From contig JAXLQJ010000017.1 in assembly GCA_046331705.1 (NCBI GenBank), positions 1 to 64,000 of the forward strand: 64,000 nucleotides of DNA, read 5' to 3'. Below the pieces are notes generated by a model that saw only the letters and a list, made by a program, of their open reading frames with translations, was not told the DNA's origin and made no database searches. A program made the translations under genes and the position numbers. This DNA comes from JADJOY01 sp046331705 [NCBI: bacterium] (GTDB lineage: Bacteria > JADJOY01). This document shows, one piece after another, positions 55,508 to 62,874 of the stretch (positions are counted from its first letter, which is position 1; every line of letters begins with the position of its first letter).

Positions 55508-55865
55508 GCCCGCCTGGCGCGACGAAGGCTTGCCGACGGTCAATCTGAAGATCGATCAACCGACGCTGCTCGAGGCACGGGCACGCCTCGACGCGGAGAT
55601 CTCGCTCGCCAAGCATTGCGGGCTGGCGGCGCTCAAGCTGGTGCACGGCTATGGATCGTCGGGCCAGGGTGGCGCCATCCGCAAGGGAATCCGCGAATCA
55701 CTCGACCGCCGCGCCCGCGAAGGGCGCATCCGCGGCTGGATCGCCGGCGAGGACTGGGACCTCTTTCATCCCCGCACGCGAGACGTTCTTGCCGAGGCCA
55801 AAGGCGCCGACCGCGACCACGATCTGGGTCGCGGCAACCCTGGCGTGACGATCGTCATCCTCTGA
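55485..55865 (+). CDS. Smr-domain-like protein
   Basis: A 126-residue protein. The core LKIDQPTLLEARARLDAEI followed by LKLVHGYGSSGQGGAIRKG resembles the Smr (small MutS-related) fold, whose H-G-x-G loop is a nuclease signature; here it reads HGYGSSG. The protein also carries a C-terminal extension GRIRGWIAGEDWDLFH. Smr proteins cleave DNA or RNA. GTG 55485 lies inside the end of the patatin gene with GAGGGG upstream, so the two are translationally linked. Nuclease activity is an inference. Confidence 0.7.
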   Translation: MTRRRPSEPAWRDEGLPTVNLKIDQPTLLEARARLDAEISLAKHCGLAALKLVHGYGSSGQGGAIRKGIRESLDRRAREGRIRGWIAGEDWDLFHPRTRDVLAEAKGADRDHDLGRGNPGVTIVIL

Positions 55866-55931
55866 CCGTGCTGGCCGAGACCAGATCTCGCCAGCGAGGG
55901 ATTATTCCCGGAAGAAATACACTTCATCTGC

Positions 55932-55945
55932 GGCATATTCATTGC
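55932..55945 (+). promoter_or_regulatory. candidate sigma-54 (-24/-12) promoter
   Basis: cGGCATATTCATTGCt: GG and GC separated by exactly 10 nt, with TTGC at -12 and GGCAT at -24. It lies about 103 nt upstream of the SGNH gene ATG at 56049. It is very similar to the element at 62807-62820. Confidence 0.45.
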
Positions 55946-56048
55946 TGTGCTCCGCGCGAGCGTTCCGACGCATGGTTCCGAACGATGCCCCGCAGGGGGG
56001 CTTTGCGCACGGGCCTGAGACTCGAGGCCCGTCAGCCGGAGGCTAGTC

Positions 56049-57128
56049 ATGCAGCATCGCCGTCATCCCGCGACCCTCACACTCTTGTTGCTTTTCAGCG
56101 CGTTGTTCTCGACCGTCGCCGCGAACGCCGCGCCTTCGGACGCAACCGACGAGCGATTCGCACCTGGCGGAGTGCTCGAAGGCTTTCAGGCGGTTCCCGG
56201 CGGAGAGGATGCGTACTTCTCGGGGACGGCAGTCGCCCCGGCCGCAGCTGTCAAAAACGTGACGTTCACGCTCGTCACGTCCAACGACACGCCGCTCTAC
56301 GGAGTCGAGGTGGCACTCGAGGGCGGCGGGGGGTCATTCAAGGCCACCACGGGCCTGAACGGTGTGGCGATTTTCCCCACCGTCGCCGCCGGCACGTTCA
56401 AGGTGAGCTTGGTCGGTCTGCCGCCGAACCAGGTGCCGACCAACGCACCCACGACGCTCACGATCGCGAAGAGCACGAACGTCACCATCGAGACGGCGCT
56501 CATCTTCCCCGGCCGCAGCCACGAGTGGATTCTCTTCGGCGACTCGAACTCCACACCGCTGCCTCCGGACATCATCGGCTTCGACGTCTTCCTGAACAGC
56601 GATCATCGGTTCGCCAACTACGTGAGCTTCGCGCTCAACGAGGTCGACTACGCGCTCGGCAACACCCCCATCGCGGGCTATCCGGGTGCGAACAAGGGCA
56701 TCGACATCGTCATCAACGGCGAGAACGCCCACCCGAACGCGGCCCTCGCCCACATCCGCTACGGGATCAACGACATCCACCGCTACCTCGGCAATCCCAC
56801 CTCCGCGAACGTCACCACCTTCCGGAACGCCTACACCCAAGCGGTCCAGACGACGCTCGGCCACGGCATCATCCCGATCCTGTGGACGCTCTCGAAGGAG
56901 AAGAACACGAGCTACGACGCGGGCTACGACGCCGCGAACAAGGTCATCAAGGACCTCGCCGCCGCGTACCATCTGCCGCTCGTGGTTTCCAACATCAACG
57001 CGCGCAGCAATCCCAAGCTCTTCATCTCGGACGGCGTGCACAACAGCAACGCCGGCAATGTCTACCTTCTGAGCCTCATGGATCAGACGCTGATGGCGTG
57101 GTTCACGCGCGGCTCGTTCGCGCCGTGA
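56049..57128 (+). CDS. secreted SGNH hydrolase with N-terminal Ig-like domain
   Basis: A 359-residue secreted protein. A signal peptide ends at ANAAPS. A beta domain (about 70-150) with YGVEVALEGGGGSFKATTG resembles carboxypeptidase-regulatory/Ig-like modules. The SGNH domain (about 158-359) has ILFGDSNS (Ser166), the helix-end RYGINDIHRYLG (Asn241-Asp242) and the dyad ISDGVHNSN (Asp328, His331). It is related in type to lipolytic or acetyl-esterase SGNH proteins; substrate unknown. GGAGG lies 8 nt upstream of ATG 56049. A sigma-54-like promoter is present upstream. Confidence 0.85.
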   Translation: MQHRRHPATLTLLLLFSALFSTVAANAAPSDATDERFAPGGVLEGFQAVPGGEDAYFSGTAVAPAAAVKNVTFTLVTSNDTPLYGVEVALEGGGGSFKATTGLNGVAIFPTVAAGTFKVSLVGLPPNQVPTNAPTTLTIAKSTNVTIETALIFPGRSHEWILFGDSNSTPLPPDIIGFDVFLNSDHRFANYVSFALNEVDYALGNTPIAGYPGANKGIDIVINGENAHPNAALAHIRYGINDIHRYLGNPTSANVTTFRNAYTQAVQTTLGHGIIPILWTLSKEKNTSYDAGYDAANKVIKDLAAAYHLPLVVSNINARSNPKLFISDGVHNSNAGNVYLLSLMDQTLMAWFTRGSFAP

Positions 57129-57230
57129 CGCAGCGGCTCGTTCCGCGCGCGGATTCTCGCCCGACTCGCGCGCGCGGAAGCTCGCGCCGCCGGGCGCCGC
57201 TCGGGTGCGCCAGCCGCGGCGAGGGCTGAG

Positions 57231-57797
57231 TTGACCGCTCGCCGGCTGGTGGCCTTCGTCGCGTTCGTGGCAGGGGTGGTCCTCGCGCGAGGTCCGCTGA
57301 CCACGGGCCCGGCGCGCTACCAGCGCCTCTCCGACGTCGTCGGCCCCTACGTCGAGAAGCTGGGCGACCCGCGCGCGGACTCACGCTACCTCGACTCGAA
57401 GCCCTACGTGCTGCTCTTCTTCTCCGCGAGCTGGTGTGGTCCCTGTCAGGAGTTCGCGCCACAGCTCACGCGCTTCTACGCCCGCTATTCCAAACAGCAC
57501 GACTTCGAGGTGGTGCTGGTCAGCAAGGATCGCGGAGCCGACGAGCTGCGCCGCGAGATCCAGGAGCATCACATGCCCTGGGTAGCGGTCCCCTTCCAAA
57601 ATCTGAAGGCTCGGGGCCAGCTCCTTCGGTGGTACGGCGGCGACGGCGGCATACCGAACGTGGTGCTGATCGACCGCAACGGTCACAAGCTCGCGTCGTC
57701 GTACGGAGCGCTCGGCTATCGAGGCCCGTATGCACCCTTGCAGGATCTGCAGCGCCTCTGGCGATCCAGCGACCCGCCTTTCTCTCCCAGTACCTGA
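57231..57797 (+). CDS. exported thioredoxin-like (nucleoredoxin/TlpA type) protein
   Basis: A 188-residue protein. A hydrophobic N-terminal segment (about 7-19) anchors or exports it. The thioredoxin fold carries FFSASWCGPCQEF (Cys69, Cys72), FEVVLVSKD and the cis-Pro-type turn GGIPNVVLID. The longer VSKDRGADEL helix region is typical of nucleoredoxin/TryX-like proteins. It starts at TTG 57231, with GAGGG upstream. Likely a periplasmic disulfide reductase; it could support the MsrAB lipoprotein (inference). Confidence 0.82.
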   Translation: MTARRLVAFVAFVAGVVLARGPLTTGPARYQRLSDVVGPYVEKLGDPRADSRYLDSKPYVLLFFSASWCGPCQEFAPQLTRFYARYSKQHDFEVVLVSKDRGADELRREIQEHHMPWVAVPFQNLKARGQLLRWYGGDGGIPNVVLIDRNGHKLASSYGALGYRGPYAPLQDLQRLWRSSDPPFSPST

Positions 57798-57885
57798 GCG
57801 CACGAGCAGCCCTGCACCACGTGCGCGCGTGCATGGGCACGTGCTAGGTTTCGCGATCTTCGCGGTTCAACGCCGGAGGTCGTCG

Positions 57886-58800
57886 ATGTCCAACGCCGCT
57901 CGCTCGCTGGTGCTCGTTTCGTGCGCCGTGATCGCACTCTCCTCGACGGGGTGCACCAATCTCGCAGCCAACCTCCTCGCCGGCGGTGAAGGACCGAGTG
58001 TCTACGCGACCGACGACGATCCCGAGCTGGTTCGCGACGCCGTGCCGTTCGGCCTCAAGCTCCAGGAGCAGGTGCTACAGAAGACCCCCGAGCACCAGGG
58101 GCTGCTCACTTCCCTCGCGAAGAGCTACACGCAGTACGCCTACGGCCTCGTCTATCCAGACTCGGAGGCGCCGGGCGTGACCGTGGCGCAGGCCAAGGAG
58201 ATCCGCGCCCGCGTGAAGAAGCTCCTGCTGCGAGCGCGCGGCTACGGTTTTCGGGCGCTCGACGTGAGCCATCCGGGGTTCGAGGAAGGTGTCCGCAAGG
58301 ACCGCGCGGCGACGCTCGCCAAGATCACCAAGGACGAGCTCGCGATGCTCTACTGGACCGGCGCCGCCTGGGGCGCGGCGGCGGCGGTGGCGAAGGACGA
58401 TCCGCTCCTGCTCGGCGATCTCGGTGTCGTCGAGGCGATGATGAAGCGCGCGCAGGACCTCGACGCCTGCTACGACAAGGGGGCGATCCACGAGGTGCTC
58501 ATGTCCCTCGACGCGAGCCGTCCCGAGTCGATGGGCGGCAGCGTCGAGCGCGCCGCGCAGCACCGCGAGCAGATCGCCGCGTGCGGCGGCGCGGACAAGA
58601 TCGGCCCCACCGTGAGCTGGGCCGCGAGCGTGAGCGTCCGCAAGCAGGACAAGGCCGAGTTCGAGAAGCTCCTGAAGGAAGCGCTTGCGTTCGACGTGAA
58701 CAAAGCGCCCGACTTCAAGCTCGCGAACATCCTGGCGCAGCGCCGCGCGCAGCGGCTGCTCGACAAGGCCGACGATCTCTTCCTGAGCGACGACGAGTAG
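57886..58800 (+). CDS. TRAP-transporter-associated TatT-family lipoprotein
   Basis: A 304-residue lipoprotein with a lipobox ALSSTGC and a helical TPR-like fold. The pattern (DDPELVRDAVPFGLKLQEQ, then LTSLAKSYTQYAYGLV and ELAMLYWTGAAWGAAAAVAKD) matches the TRAP transporter TatT component family, where a lipoprotein trimer is thought to pass hydrophobic ligands to its TRAP partner. A TRAP transporter is encoded 0.9 kb downstream on the opposite strand, supporting a functional link. ATG 57886 has GGAGG upstream; a longer frame begins at 57730. Confidence 0.82.
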   Translation: MSNAARSLVLVSCAVIALSSTGCTNLAANLLAGGEGPSVYATDDDPELVRDAVPFGLKLQEQVLQKTPEHQGLLTSLAKSYTQYAYGLVYPDSEAPGVTVAQAKEIRARVKKLLLRARGYGFRALDVSHPGFEEGVRKDRAATLAKITKDELAMLYWTGAAWGAAAAVAKDDPLLLGDLGVVEAMMKRAQDLDACYDKGAIHEVLMSLDASRPESMGGSVERAAQHREQIAACGGADKIGPTVSWAASVSVRKQDKAEFEKLLKEALAFDVNKAPDFKLANILAQRRAQRLLDKADDLFLSDDE

Positions 58801-58810
58801 ACGACCGACC

Positions 58811-58950
58811 CGAAATCACCCGCACGTCGATCATCCGGCTAGCCATGCGGCCGACCCCTCGCAGCGCGGGACTTGTTCCCTGCCAGAGTTCCGCGGACCG
58901 GCGGAGCCGTTCCCTCCGGCTAGCGGTTCGACACCTGGTCGGTGATTTCG
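58811..58950. repeat. long-spaced inverted repeat enclosing two direct repeats
   Basis: Arms cgaaatcacc (58811-58820) and ggtgatttcg (58941-58950) are perfect reverse complements. Inside them tccggctagc occurs twice (58834-58843 and 58915-58924). All lie in the 178-nt gap after tatT and before the hypothetical gene at 58979. Confidence 0.4.
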
Positions 58951-58978
58951 AACCGAGAAATTCGGATCGACGTCTGCG

Positions 58979-59638
58979 ATGCGCGTCATGACACCGATCA
59001 TCGAGACGCCGTTCGGGTGGATCGAGATCGAGTTTCGCGCGACGACCGGCTCGCGAATGGGACCAGGCGGCGACCTGGACGCGGCGCGAGGCGCGAAAGG
59101 CACGCGCATTCGCTGCTGGTCGAGTGCGCTCTTCGAGCTGCAGATCATGACCGGGCCAGCTGACCCACGGCTGCCCTACTCCCTCACGGTCGACGAATGC
59201 ATCGGCGCCGTCTGGCGTGTACACGCGAGCTTCGATCTCGAGGCCTTCGACGTGAGCTGCGGCCTTCCGGATGCTCCGCTCGAGGGATCACCCGAAACCG
59301 GGCAGCATCTCGAATGTCAGACCTGGTCACACGACGGACGATTTCTGGCTCTCGGCACCGAGGACGACGAGGCGCTCTGGCTTCGCGCGGAGCGCGGAAT
59401 TGCGCTGCCGCGCCGTCTCGCCGGCACGTACTTCCGTCGCTTCGAGGCCAACGTCCGTGCTCGCTACGATGCTCGCGGCATCACCGTCGCCATTCCGGCG
59501 ATACGCCGCGGCGAAGTGATCGGCGGGCATTTCGTCGCCGCATGGGCGCCCGAGTCGAAAGCGGATCAGGGCGCGTGGTACGCGGTGGACTGGGTACACG
59601 AAAAGCTCTGCGCGGCACTCTCGATCGGCGAGGCGTGA
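58979..59638 (+). CDS. unknown soluble protein
   Basis: A 219-residue protein with no signal peptide or TM. It looks like a beta-rich cytoplasmic protein with Trp/Asp/Glu-rich turns (for example DDEALWLRAERGIALPRRL) and no recognised motif. The start could be ATG 58979 or ATG 58988. It converges with the TRAP permease gene (19-nt gap). It looks like a real gene but has no assignable function. Confidence 0.55.
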   Translation: MRVMTPIIETPFGWIEIEFRATTGSRMGPGGDLDAARGAKGTRIRCWSSALFELQIMTGPADPRLPYSLTVDECIGAVWRVHASFDLEAFDVSCGLPDAPLEGSPETGQHLECQTWSHDGRFLALGTEDDEALWLRAERGIALPRRLAGTYFRRFEANVRARYDARGITVAIPAIRRGEVIGGHFVAAWAPESKADQGAWYAVDWVHEKLCAALSIGEA

Positions 59639-59657
59639 CGCTGACGCGCCTCCGGCG

Positions 59658-61562
59658 TCAGTCGTCCAGAACGCCTGCCGCGGCGGCTGGCGGCGCCGTG
59701 CCGAGCGTCGTCGCCTGGACCTTCTTGGGCGGGCGCACCCAATGGGCGAAGCCCTGGGTCATCGCCGGCACGTAGGTGATGAGCAGCACGCCCACCGCCA
59801 GCACGCACAGGAACGGAAACGCCTCGCGATAGAGCCGTGTCAGCGGCTTGCCGAAGCGCGATGACGACAGGATCAGATTGAGCCCCATGGGCGGGAACAG
59901 GAAGCCCAGCTCGAGATTCGCGAGGAACACGATCCCCAGGTGCAGCGGGTCGATTCCGTACGCCACCGCCATCGGCGCGAGCAACGGCGCCAGGATCACG
60001 ATCGACGCGAAGATCTCGAACACGCTGCCGAGCACCAGCAGCACGCCGTTCAGCACCAACAGGAACACCACCTGCGAGTGGATGTGCGCCTGCGTCCACT
60101 TGAGCAGCGCCTTGGGGACCTCGGCCTCGACGAAATAGCTCGTGAGGCCCATCGCGACGCCGAGCAGGATCAGCACCGCGCCCACCAGGGTCGCGGCGCG
60201 ATGGATCGTGACGGGTAGCTCGCGGGTCGGGTGGAGATCGCGGAACACCGCGCACTCCACGATCACCGACGCGAGCACCGCCAACGCCGCCGCCTCCACC
60301 ATGGTGGCGAAGCCCGTGAAGATCGCGGTCACCACCATCGCGGGAATCGCCACTTCCCACTTGGCCTGCCAGAGCGCGCGGCCGGCCTCGCGCAGGTCGA
60401 ACGGCGTGCGTGGCGCGTGCGAGCGAGCGCCGATGAAGATGCTGTAGGCGGCCACCAAGAGCAGCATCAGCAGGCCAGGCAGGAATCCGGCGAGAAAGAG
60501 CTCTTCCACGCTCGCGCCGGCCACCACGGCGTAGAGGATCACCGGCAGGCTGGGCGGAAAGAGCAGCCCCAGCGAGCCCGACGACGTGACCAGCCCGAGG
60601 CTGAAGCCCTCGGGGTATTTCTCGTTGAGCAGCATCGGCAGCACCAATCCGCCGAGCGCCAGGATCGTCACGCCGGATCCACCGGTGAACGTCGTGAAGA
60701 GCGCGCACACCAGGCACACCACCAGCGCGATCCCGCCGGGCATCCACCCGAAGAATGCACGCGCCAGCATGAGCAGCCGCTTCGACGCGCCGCCCTCGGC
60801 GAGGATGTAGCCCGCCATGGTGAGCAACGGGATCGCCGGCAACGACGGGTTCGCCACCAGCCGATAGGTCTCGGTGGGCACCGAGGCGATGGCCGTGCCC
60901 TCGGCGAAGTAGAAGAGCATCGCCAGGCCGGCCATCGCGACGAATACCGGCGTGCCGACGAGCATCCCGATCCCCACGGCGATCACGCCCGGCCACACCA
61001 GATGCTCGGCGTAGTCCTCGAGCTTGCCGAGCCCGAGGCCGACGGCGATGCCCGCGAGCGCGATCGCGCGCCCGACCCAGTCGTCGCTGGCCCGCCACGC
61101 GAAGCGCAAGCTCACCAGCGCCATGGCCACGGGCATGATGAGCTGGCTCACCCATTCCTTGATGCCGCCGGGCAGCTCGGCGATGCCCGTGAAGTTCATC
61201 TGCGACTGCACCAGCCGCGCGCACGCATAGCTCAGGAGCGCCGCGACCGCGCCGCTCAGCGTGTTCACGTAGATCTGGCTCGCGTAGCGGAACTTGCCCG
61301 GGGGGATCAGCTCGCCGGTCGCCAGCGCCAGGTGTCGTCCCTGACCGGTGGCGATGAGCGCGCCCAGGAAGCCGATCCAGAGCGTGAGGTGCTGCGTGTA
61401 GAGCAGACCACCCGGAACCCCGGACTTGAAGATCGCGCGGCCCAGCACCTCGAGCACCGGCAGCAGCGTCATGAAGAACACGATCGCCACCATCGACCAA
61501 CGCTCGGCGTTGGCGATGACGCGTTCGACTGGCGTGGCGGGTTCGGTATGCGTCACGTCCAC
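59658..61562 (-). CDS. dctQM: TRAP transporter fused permease DctQ-DctM
   Basis: A 634-residue integral membrane protein. The N-terminal four-helix DctQ part (about 15-175, starting VIANAERWSMVAIVFFM) is fused to the 12-TM DctM part (about 185-610: GTPVFVAMAGLAML, FTTFTGGSGVTILALGG, SGSLGLLFPPSLPVILY, and the second half with FANLELGFLFPPMGLNL-type repeats). Together they form the secondary transporter that uses a Na+ or H+ gradient. The two inverted-repeat halves of DctM each carry a GxxxxxxFPP signature. Start GTG 61562 has a GGAGAGGAG site. The hydrophilic substrate cannot be told. Confidence 0.9.
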   Translation of the reverse strand: MDVTHTEPATPVERVIANAERWSMVAIVFFMTLLPVLEVLGRAIFKSGVPGGLLYTQHLTLWIGFLGALIATGQGRHLALATGELIPPGKFRYASQIYVNTLSGAVAALLSYACARLVQSQMNFTGIAELPGGIKEWVSQLIMPVAMALVSLRFAWRASDDWVGRAIALAGIAVGLGLGKLEDYAEHLVWPGVIAVGIGMLVGTPVFVAMAGLAMLFYFAEGTAIASVPTETYRLVANPSLPAIPLLTMAGYILAEGGASKRLLMLARAFFGWMPGGIALVVCLVCALFTTFTGGSGVTILALGGLVLPMLLNEKYPEGFSLGLVTSSGSLGLLFPPSLPVILYAVVAGASVEELFLAGFLPGLLMLLLVAAYSIFIGARSHAPRTPFDLREAGRALWQAKWEVAIPAMVVTAIFTGFATMVEAAALAVLASVIVECAVFRDLHPTRELPVTIHRAATLVGAVLILLGVAMGLTSYFVEAEVPKALLKWTQAHIHSQVVFLLVLNGVLLVLGSVFEIFASIVILAPLLAPMAVAYGIDPLHLGIVFLANLELGFLFPPMGLNLILSSSRFGKPLTRLYREAFPFLCVLAVGVLLITYVPAMTQGFAHWVRPPKKVQATTLGTAPPAAAAGVLDD

Positions 61563-61589
61563 GTCGCTCTCTCCTCTCCGGGCGCGCGA

Positions 61590-61619
61590 AAGGCCGACTG
61601 GGCTTGCCCAGCCGGCCTT
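61590..61619 (-). promoter_or_regulatory. intercistronic hairpin between dctP and dctQM
   Basis: Arms 61590-61602 and 61607-61619 pair over 13 positions with one mismatch, with a 4-nt loop (CTTG). It lies 42 nt after dctP's stop and upstream of dctQM, so it may limit read-through or stabilise the more abundant binding-protein mRNA. Confidence 0.65.
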
Positions 61620-61661
61620 CGGCGGCGATCCGATCGCGCGTCCGTCACGAACGGGGCTGAC

Positions 61662-62687
61662 TCACTTGCCGCCCTTGGCCCGGAACTCGTCGCGCAGCTT
61701 CTTCACCATGTCGAACTGGTCCTCGGGCACGACCTTGCCGCGGATCGAGGGCCACGACTTCTCCGCGAAGGTGGCCCATTCGGCGCGCTCCGCATCGCTC
61801 GCGTGGATGACCTCGAGACCGTTTTGCTGCATCGCCTTGATCGAGTCCGCTTCCAGCTTGCCGACCTCGGCGTTGATGCGGGTGCCGAACGAGCGCGCGG
61901 TCTCCATGAGCTTGGGCTGCAGCGCGGGGTCGATCTTCTCCCAGGTGTCCTTCTTCACCAGCGTCGCGGTGAGCAGGCGGCCCCAGGGGATGTCGGGCAT
62001 GTACTTCGCTTGCTCGTACCAGCGCGCGGCGTTCGCCATGATCGCACCGGTGGCGAAGCTCTCGATCATTCCGGTGGTGAGCGAGGTCATCATGTCGGTG
62101 GACGAGAGCACCACCGGCTGGAACCCCGACGCCTTCCAGGCCTCGACGGCGTTGGGATCACCGGCCCACGCGAAGATCTTCACGCCCTCGGCGTCGGCCG
62201 GCTTGTGGAGCGCCTTCTTCGCGAAGAAGTGGATCCAGCCGGTATCGCCCCACGACAGCACCACGTAGCCCTTCTCGAGGAGGCGCTTCTCCCAGACGGG
62301 CTCCATCTTCTCGACCACGTAGTTGAACTCGGCGTCGGTGGTGAGCAGACCCGGCACGCCGGCCGCCTGCGGAGCCGGGTCGATGTTGCGCATGCCGACG
62401 ATCGTGATCGCCGCCGCCTGCACCTGACCGACGCCCATCTTGGTGACGGTGTCGCCCTCGTTGCCCGTGACGCCGCCCGAGTAGACCTTGAGCTCGACGT
62501 CGCCGTTCGACTGCTCCTTCCACTTCTCCGCCAGCTCGAGCAGCAGATTCTCCCAGGCCGATCCCTGGGGCGCGAGTGTCGCGAGCTTGATCTTCACCTT
62601 GCCGGCGTGAGCCGTTTCCGGCGTCGCGACGAACAACGCCGCCACCGTCACCACACCCGCGAGCCAGGCACGAATCGCGCGCTGCAT
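61662..62687 (-). CDS. dctP: TRAP transporter substrate-binding protein DctP
   Basis: A 341-residue periplasmic solute-binding protein. The signal peptide ends at ETAHAG. The family's N-terminal IKLATLAPQGSAW, a long helix and PWGRLLTATLVKK are typical. DctP proteins bind organic acids through a conserved arginine; the ligand here is not predictable, and relatives of TatT-containing systems often bind hydrophobic acids. It is the first gene of the dctP-dctQM operon. ATG 62687 has GGAGGTCGTCG upstream and a near-consensus promoter with a hairpin-like palindrome. Confidence 0.92.
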   Translation of the reverse strand: MQRAIRAWLAGVVTVAALFVATPETAHAGKVKIKLATLAPQGSAWENLLLELAEKWKEQSNGDVELKVYSGGVTGNEGDTVTKMGVGQVQAAAITIVGMRNIDPAPQAAGVPGLLTTDAEFNYVVEKMEPVWEKRLLEKGYVVLSWGDTGWIHFFAKKALHKPADAEGVKIFAWAGDPNAVEAWKASGFQPVVLSSTDMMTSLTTGMIESFATGAIMANAARWYEQAKYMPDIPWGRLLTATLVKKDTWEKIDPALQPKLMETARSFGTRINAEVGKLEADSIKAMQQNGLEVIHASDAERAEWATFAEKSWPSIRGKVVPEDQFDMVKKLRDEFRAKGGK

Positions 62688-62701
62688 CGACGACCTCCAC
62701 G

Positions 62702-62758
62702 CACTCGAAAATCGAGTGAGAAAGCCCGGAGGGTAGGCGCGCGCCTCTCCACCGTCAA
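62702..62758 (-). promoter_or_regulatory. dctP promoter and downstream palindrome
   Basis: Minus-strand -35 TTGACG (62758-62753), 17-nt spacer, -10 TACCCT (62735-62730). A perfect palindrome CACTCGA-aaa-TCGAGTG (62702-62718) begins about 5 nt after the predicted start of transcription and lies just before the Shine-Dalgarno. Confidence 0.5.
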
Positions 62759-62791
62759 CCGAGCGGCGCGACACACCGCGCCACGCGGGCA

Positions 62792-62820
62792 GCGGCATTT
62801 CCCTGCGGCATTTCCCTTGC
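62792..62820 (+). promoter_or_regulatory. tandem 13-bp repeat forming a sigma-54-like promoter
   Basis: The 13-mer gcggcatttccct occurs twice head-to-tail (62792-62804 and 62805-62817). The second copy plus tgc reads GGCATTTCCCTTGC: GG at 62807-62808 and GC at 62819-62820, 10 nt apart. It lies 54 nt upstream of the CSLREA-protein ATG. Confidence 0.45.
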
Positions 62821-62874
62821 GTGCGAGCGAGCTGGATGCGTACCGTGGGGCGAGAGCGAGACGAGGGAGCCCAC

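Noticed and set aside
55960-56048. Possible c-di-GMP (GEMM) riboswitch before the SGNH gene
   Set aside because: A GGGCCT...AGGCCCGTCAGCCGG stretch looks GEMM-like, but the conserved CGCAAAGCC core and a matching distal stem could not be found.
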